From: Edaphobacter sp.
GTDB taxonomy: Bacteria; Acidobacteriota; Terriglobia; Terriglobales; Acidobacteriaceae
DNA: 43,557 bases
Direction of reading: 5' to 3'
Assembly (NCBI GenBank): GCA_025462645.1
Contig: JAOAPB010000135.1
Span: 1-43,557, forward strand
This document shows, piece after piece, positions 42,185-43,557 of the stretch (its first letter is position 1; each line of letters begins with the position of its first letter). The notes under the pieces were generated by a model. It was not told the DNA's origin. It saw only the letters and a program-made list of their open reading frames with translations, and did not search any database. The position numbers were made by a program, and so were the translations under genes.

Positions 42185-42649
42185 TCAATCTATCAAAGCT
42201 GTCCGAATCTGCTGCCCCCAAGAATCGTTCTTGACGGATAAAGCGATCCAATCCGTGCAATCTGCCTCGAAGCCATCGTCCGGCTCTACGCAGTTTTCAA
42301 AGAACCATAGAGCTTCCGAGAGAGATTCCTTCGAGTGCCAAGTCGTCATCACAACTCGGCCCCTAGGCTCGTTTGGCATGCGTTCTAGATCAAATAGATC
42401 ATGCACCCTTTCACAATCAGGCCCCCATACGCACAAGTATGCGATCCCTTGTTCTAGCAAGAGTTTCGCAGTCTTTCGTAATTTCTCATCACTGATTGAC
42501 GTCGCGTCAGCAGCCAAAAATAGGCAGTAATTAGCCGAAACAGTATCAAGAGCCGACTGGACATCTTCCAGAAAAGGCACTCTCCCAACGCAGAAACGTC
42601 GTGTAGGGTGGTCCTCGTCCCGCTTCACTTCGAGCATGAGATTCTCCAC
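42185..42649 (-). CDS. DUF7684-like hypothetical protein
   Basis: The protein has 154 residues. The core ANYCLFLAADATSISDEKLRKTAKLLLEQGIAYLCVWGPDCERVHDLFD resembles a small family of uncharacterised bacterial proteins annotated as DUF7684, with a CVWGPDCERVHD signature. The rest (VVMTTWHSKESLSEALWFFENCVEPDDGF) fits the same fold, probably a Rossmann-like alpha/beta domain. No signal peptide is present. The start at 42649 has no strong ribosome-binding site. It is divergent from the barstar-family gene 140 bases away. Such proteins are often found in polymorphic-toxin immunity neighbourhoods, which would fit here. The function is unknown. Confidence 0.7.
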   Translation of the reverse strand: MENLMLEVKRDEDHPTRRFCVGRVPFLEDVQSALDTVSANYCLFLAADATSISDEKLRKTAKLLLEQGIAYLCVWGPDCERVHDLFDLERMPNEPRGRVVMTTWHSKESLSEALWFFENCVEPDDGFEADCTDWIALSVKNDSWGQQIRTALID

Positions 42650-42761
42650 TGCTGATGGTAGTCAATAAAGTGCTTCCCTAAAGTCCGGTTTGCGACAAGT
42701 TCGTTCATCGAGCACCCTTGGAGAGCAAGCTTGCCACGAACCCCCGTTTTGCTGGAAGTTG

Positions 42762-42785
42762 ATCATTCCAGAGAATTAGAATGAT
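42762..42785. promoter_or_regulatory. Inverted repeat ATCATTC/GAATGAT before the barstar-family gene
   Basis: Perfect 7-bp arms lie at 42762-42768 and 42779-42785, ending six bases before the ATG at 42792. It could be an operator or an RNA hairpin that limits translation. No standard ribosome-binding site is visible. Confidence 0.4.
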
Positions 42786-42791
42786 ACGCAT

Positions 42792-43325
42792 ATGGCGATC
42801 TTTGGAGTCGGCGACGAAAATGCTTTAGATTATGTGATCATCCGGGACGGGGGGATTACGATCTATCGCAACCTCGGATACCTTGAGGAAGATGTGCAAT
42901 GGTTGCAGGACAGAAGGTATCGTATCCACAGGGTGGATTGCGCAAATTGGGTTTCTGAGAATGCCATGCATGAGAGCTTGCAAGGTGCTTTGTCATTTCC
43001 TGACTACTACGGCAAGAACTTCGACGCACTCAATGACGTTGTCCCAGACCTAGAGGTTCCCGATGACGGCGGTGTAGCACTCGTGCTTACCTCGTATGAC
43101 CTGTATGCGAATGGCCCCGGCACGTCACTTGCTGGATCAGGCGTCAATCAGGGCGAGATCGTTTTGGATATTCTGTCCAGAGCTTCACACACATTCCTTC
43201 TGACCGGCAAGCGGTTTCTGACGATGATTCAATCAAGCGATCAGCATAGGCATTACGGAAAACTGGGCGGCAGAGCACCCATGTGGAACTGGCGCGAGTG
43301 GTTGCATAAAGATCGAGGACTCTAA
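42792..43325 (+). CDS. Barstar-family protein (predicted ribonuclease inhibitor/immunity protein)
   Basis: The protein has 177 residues. The central part RRYRIHRVDCANWVSENAMHESLQGALSFPDYYGKNFDALNDVVPDLEVP is the barstar fold signature; FPDYYGKNFDALND is the barnase-contacting loop and helix. An N-terminal about 40-residue extension and a longer C-terminus (HYGKLGGRAPMWNWREWLHKDRGL) go beyond the 90-residue classical barstar. Barstar proteins bind and block barnase-type ribonucleases. No barnase-like toxin is encoded nearby, so this is an orphan immunity gene. The nearby DUF7684-like gene suggests an immunity-gene cluster. Confidence 0.85.
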   Translation: MAIFGVGDENALDYVIIRDGGITIYRNLGYLEEDVQWLQDRRYRIHRVDCANWVSENAMHESLQGALSFPDYYGKNFDALNDVVPDLEVPDDGGVALVLTSYDLYANGPGTSLAGSGVNQGEIVLDILSRASHTFLLTGKRFLTMIQSSDQHRHYGKLGGRAPMWNWREWLHKDRGL

Positions 43326-43557
43326 TGCCTGCAATGTATGTGATTATCTCGCTTTCTCCTCTAAAAAAACATGCCAAGCTCACGGAAAACGGGGTTTTCG
43401 GAAACTTCGATGGTTGAACTTGCCGAAATCCCGACTTTGCAGGAATGCGGGTACACAGGGCTGGGAGCAGTGAGTTCTCCCTTGATCCGAGACTCCTAGA
43501 AGAATAGAAAACGCCTTCGTTTGCGGCCCACCACACCCGGAGGGTCGCAAAGACAAG
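43326..43557. other. Non-coding end of window with a hairpin and a short repeat
   Basis: GAAAACGGGGTTTT at 43385-43398, followed by TGCCGAAATC at 43421-43430, recurs in the same order at 3523-3536 and 3588-3597. A hairpin with 10-bp arms and one G-T pair (TTTGCGGCCC at 43520-43529, GGGTCGCAAA at 43542-43551) lies near the edge. No gene was recognised. Confidence 0.45.

Overview
The window looks like a chromosomal accessory region of a soil Acidobacteriota (Terriglobia/Acidobacteriaceae-like) genome. The strongest hint is the 890-residue MacB-like permease of the 'acidobacterial duplicated orphan permease' (ADOP) type behind a PadR regulator. A second PadR/ABC exporter locus, a Bug-type solute-binding protein and an imuA-imuB-dnaE2 mutagenesis cassette fit the same picture. 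The taxon is inferred from gene families only. No rRNA, tRNA or CRISPR array was recognised.

Region 1 (1-12.5 kb) is a mobile-element scrap-yard around an intact core. It opens with a truncated ISNCY-type element carrying a small membrane-protein gene. Next come a ParB-like gene cut at its 5' side, a secreted-type hypothetical, and a remnant of a defence-associated DUF499 ATPase. The intact core is a divergent locus. On the minus strand it has an XRE repressor, an ImmA/IrrE metallopeptidase and a truncated HNH-like gene. On the plus strand it has a three-domain multi-ubiquitin protein, an E2-like/E1 (ThiF) fusion and a DUF6527 protein, overlapping head to tail. A strong promoter with operator-like repeats lies between the two arms. 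This reads as a bacterial ubiquitin-like conjugation operon under ImmA/ImmR-style derepression. Downstream are a small conserved-looking protein, an archaeo-eukaryotic-type primase, a HigBA-like toxin-antitoxin pair, a protein with two Rmf/CrpP-like halves and an HNH nuclease.

Region 2 (12.5-19.4 kb) has the ADOP permease and its PadR regulator, with a perfect 33-bp palindrome over the start region. Two tiny overlapping genes run divergently. A full-length copy of the same ISNCY-type element follows, here with a different, unrelated cargo gene at the same internal position, then a Bug-family binding protein. Region 3 (19.8-25.8 kb) is the ImuA-ImuB-DnaE2 operon plus a small fourth gene. Region 4 (25.8-35.9 kb) starts with a tyrosine-recombinase remnant beside a 150-bp repeat whose inverted copy lies 8.7 kb away. 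It also holds two secreted paralogues, several genes broken by single-base changes in short homopolymers, and an ABC exporter/PadR/membrane-protein locus with two tandem operator palindromes.

Region 5 (36-43.6 kb) carries an unfamiliar two-gene unit: a 347-residue helical protein and a 1208-residue protein with glycine-rich blocks, a long helical region and a beta-rich C-terminus. It is bracketed by similar repeat clusters that look like IS ends. Behind it lie a DUF1156-like fragment, an IS66 remnant, a DUF7684-like gene and a barstar-family gene. The most attractive leads are the ubiquitin-like operon and its protease-controlled switch, the cargo-swapping ISNCY-type element, and the glycine-rich two-gene unit.
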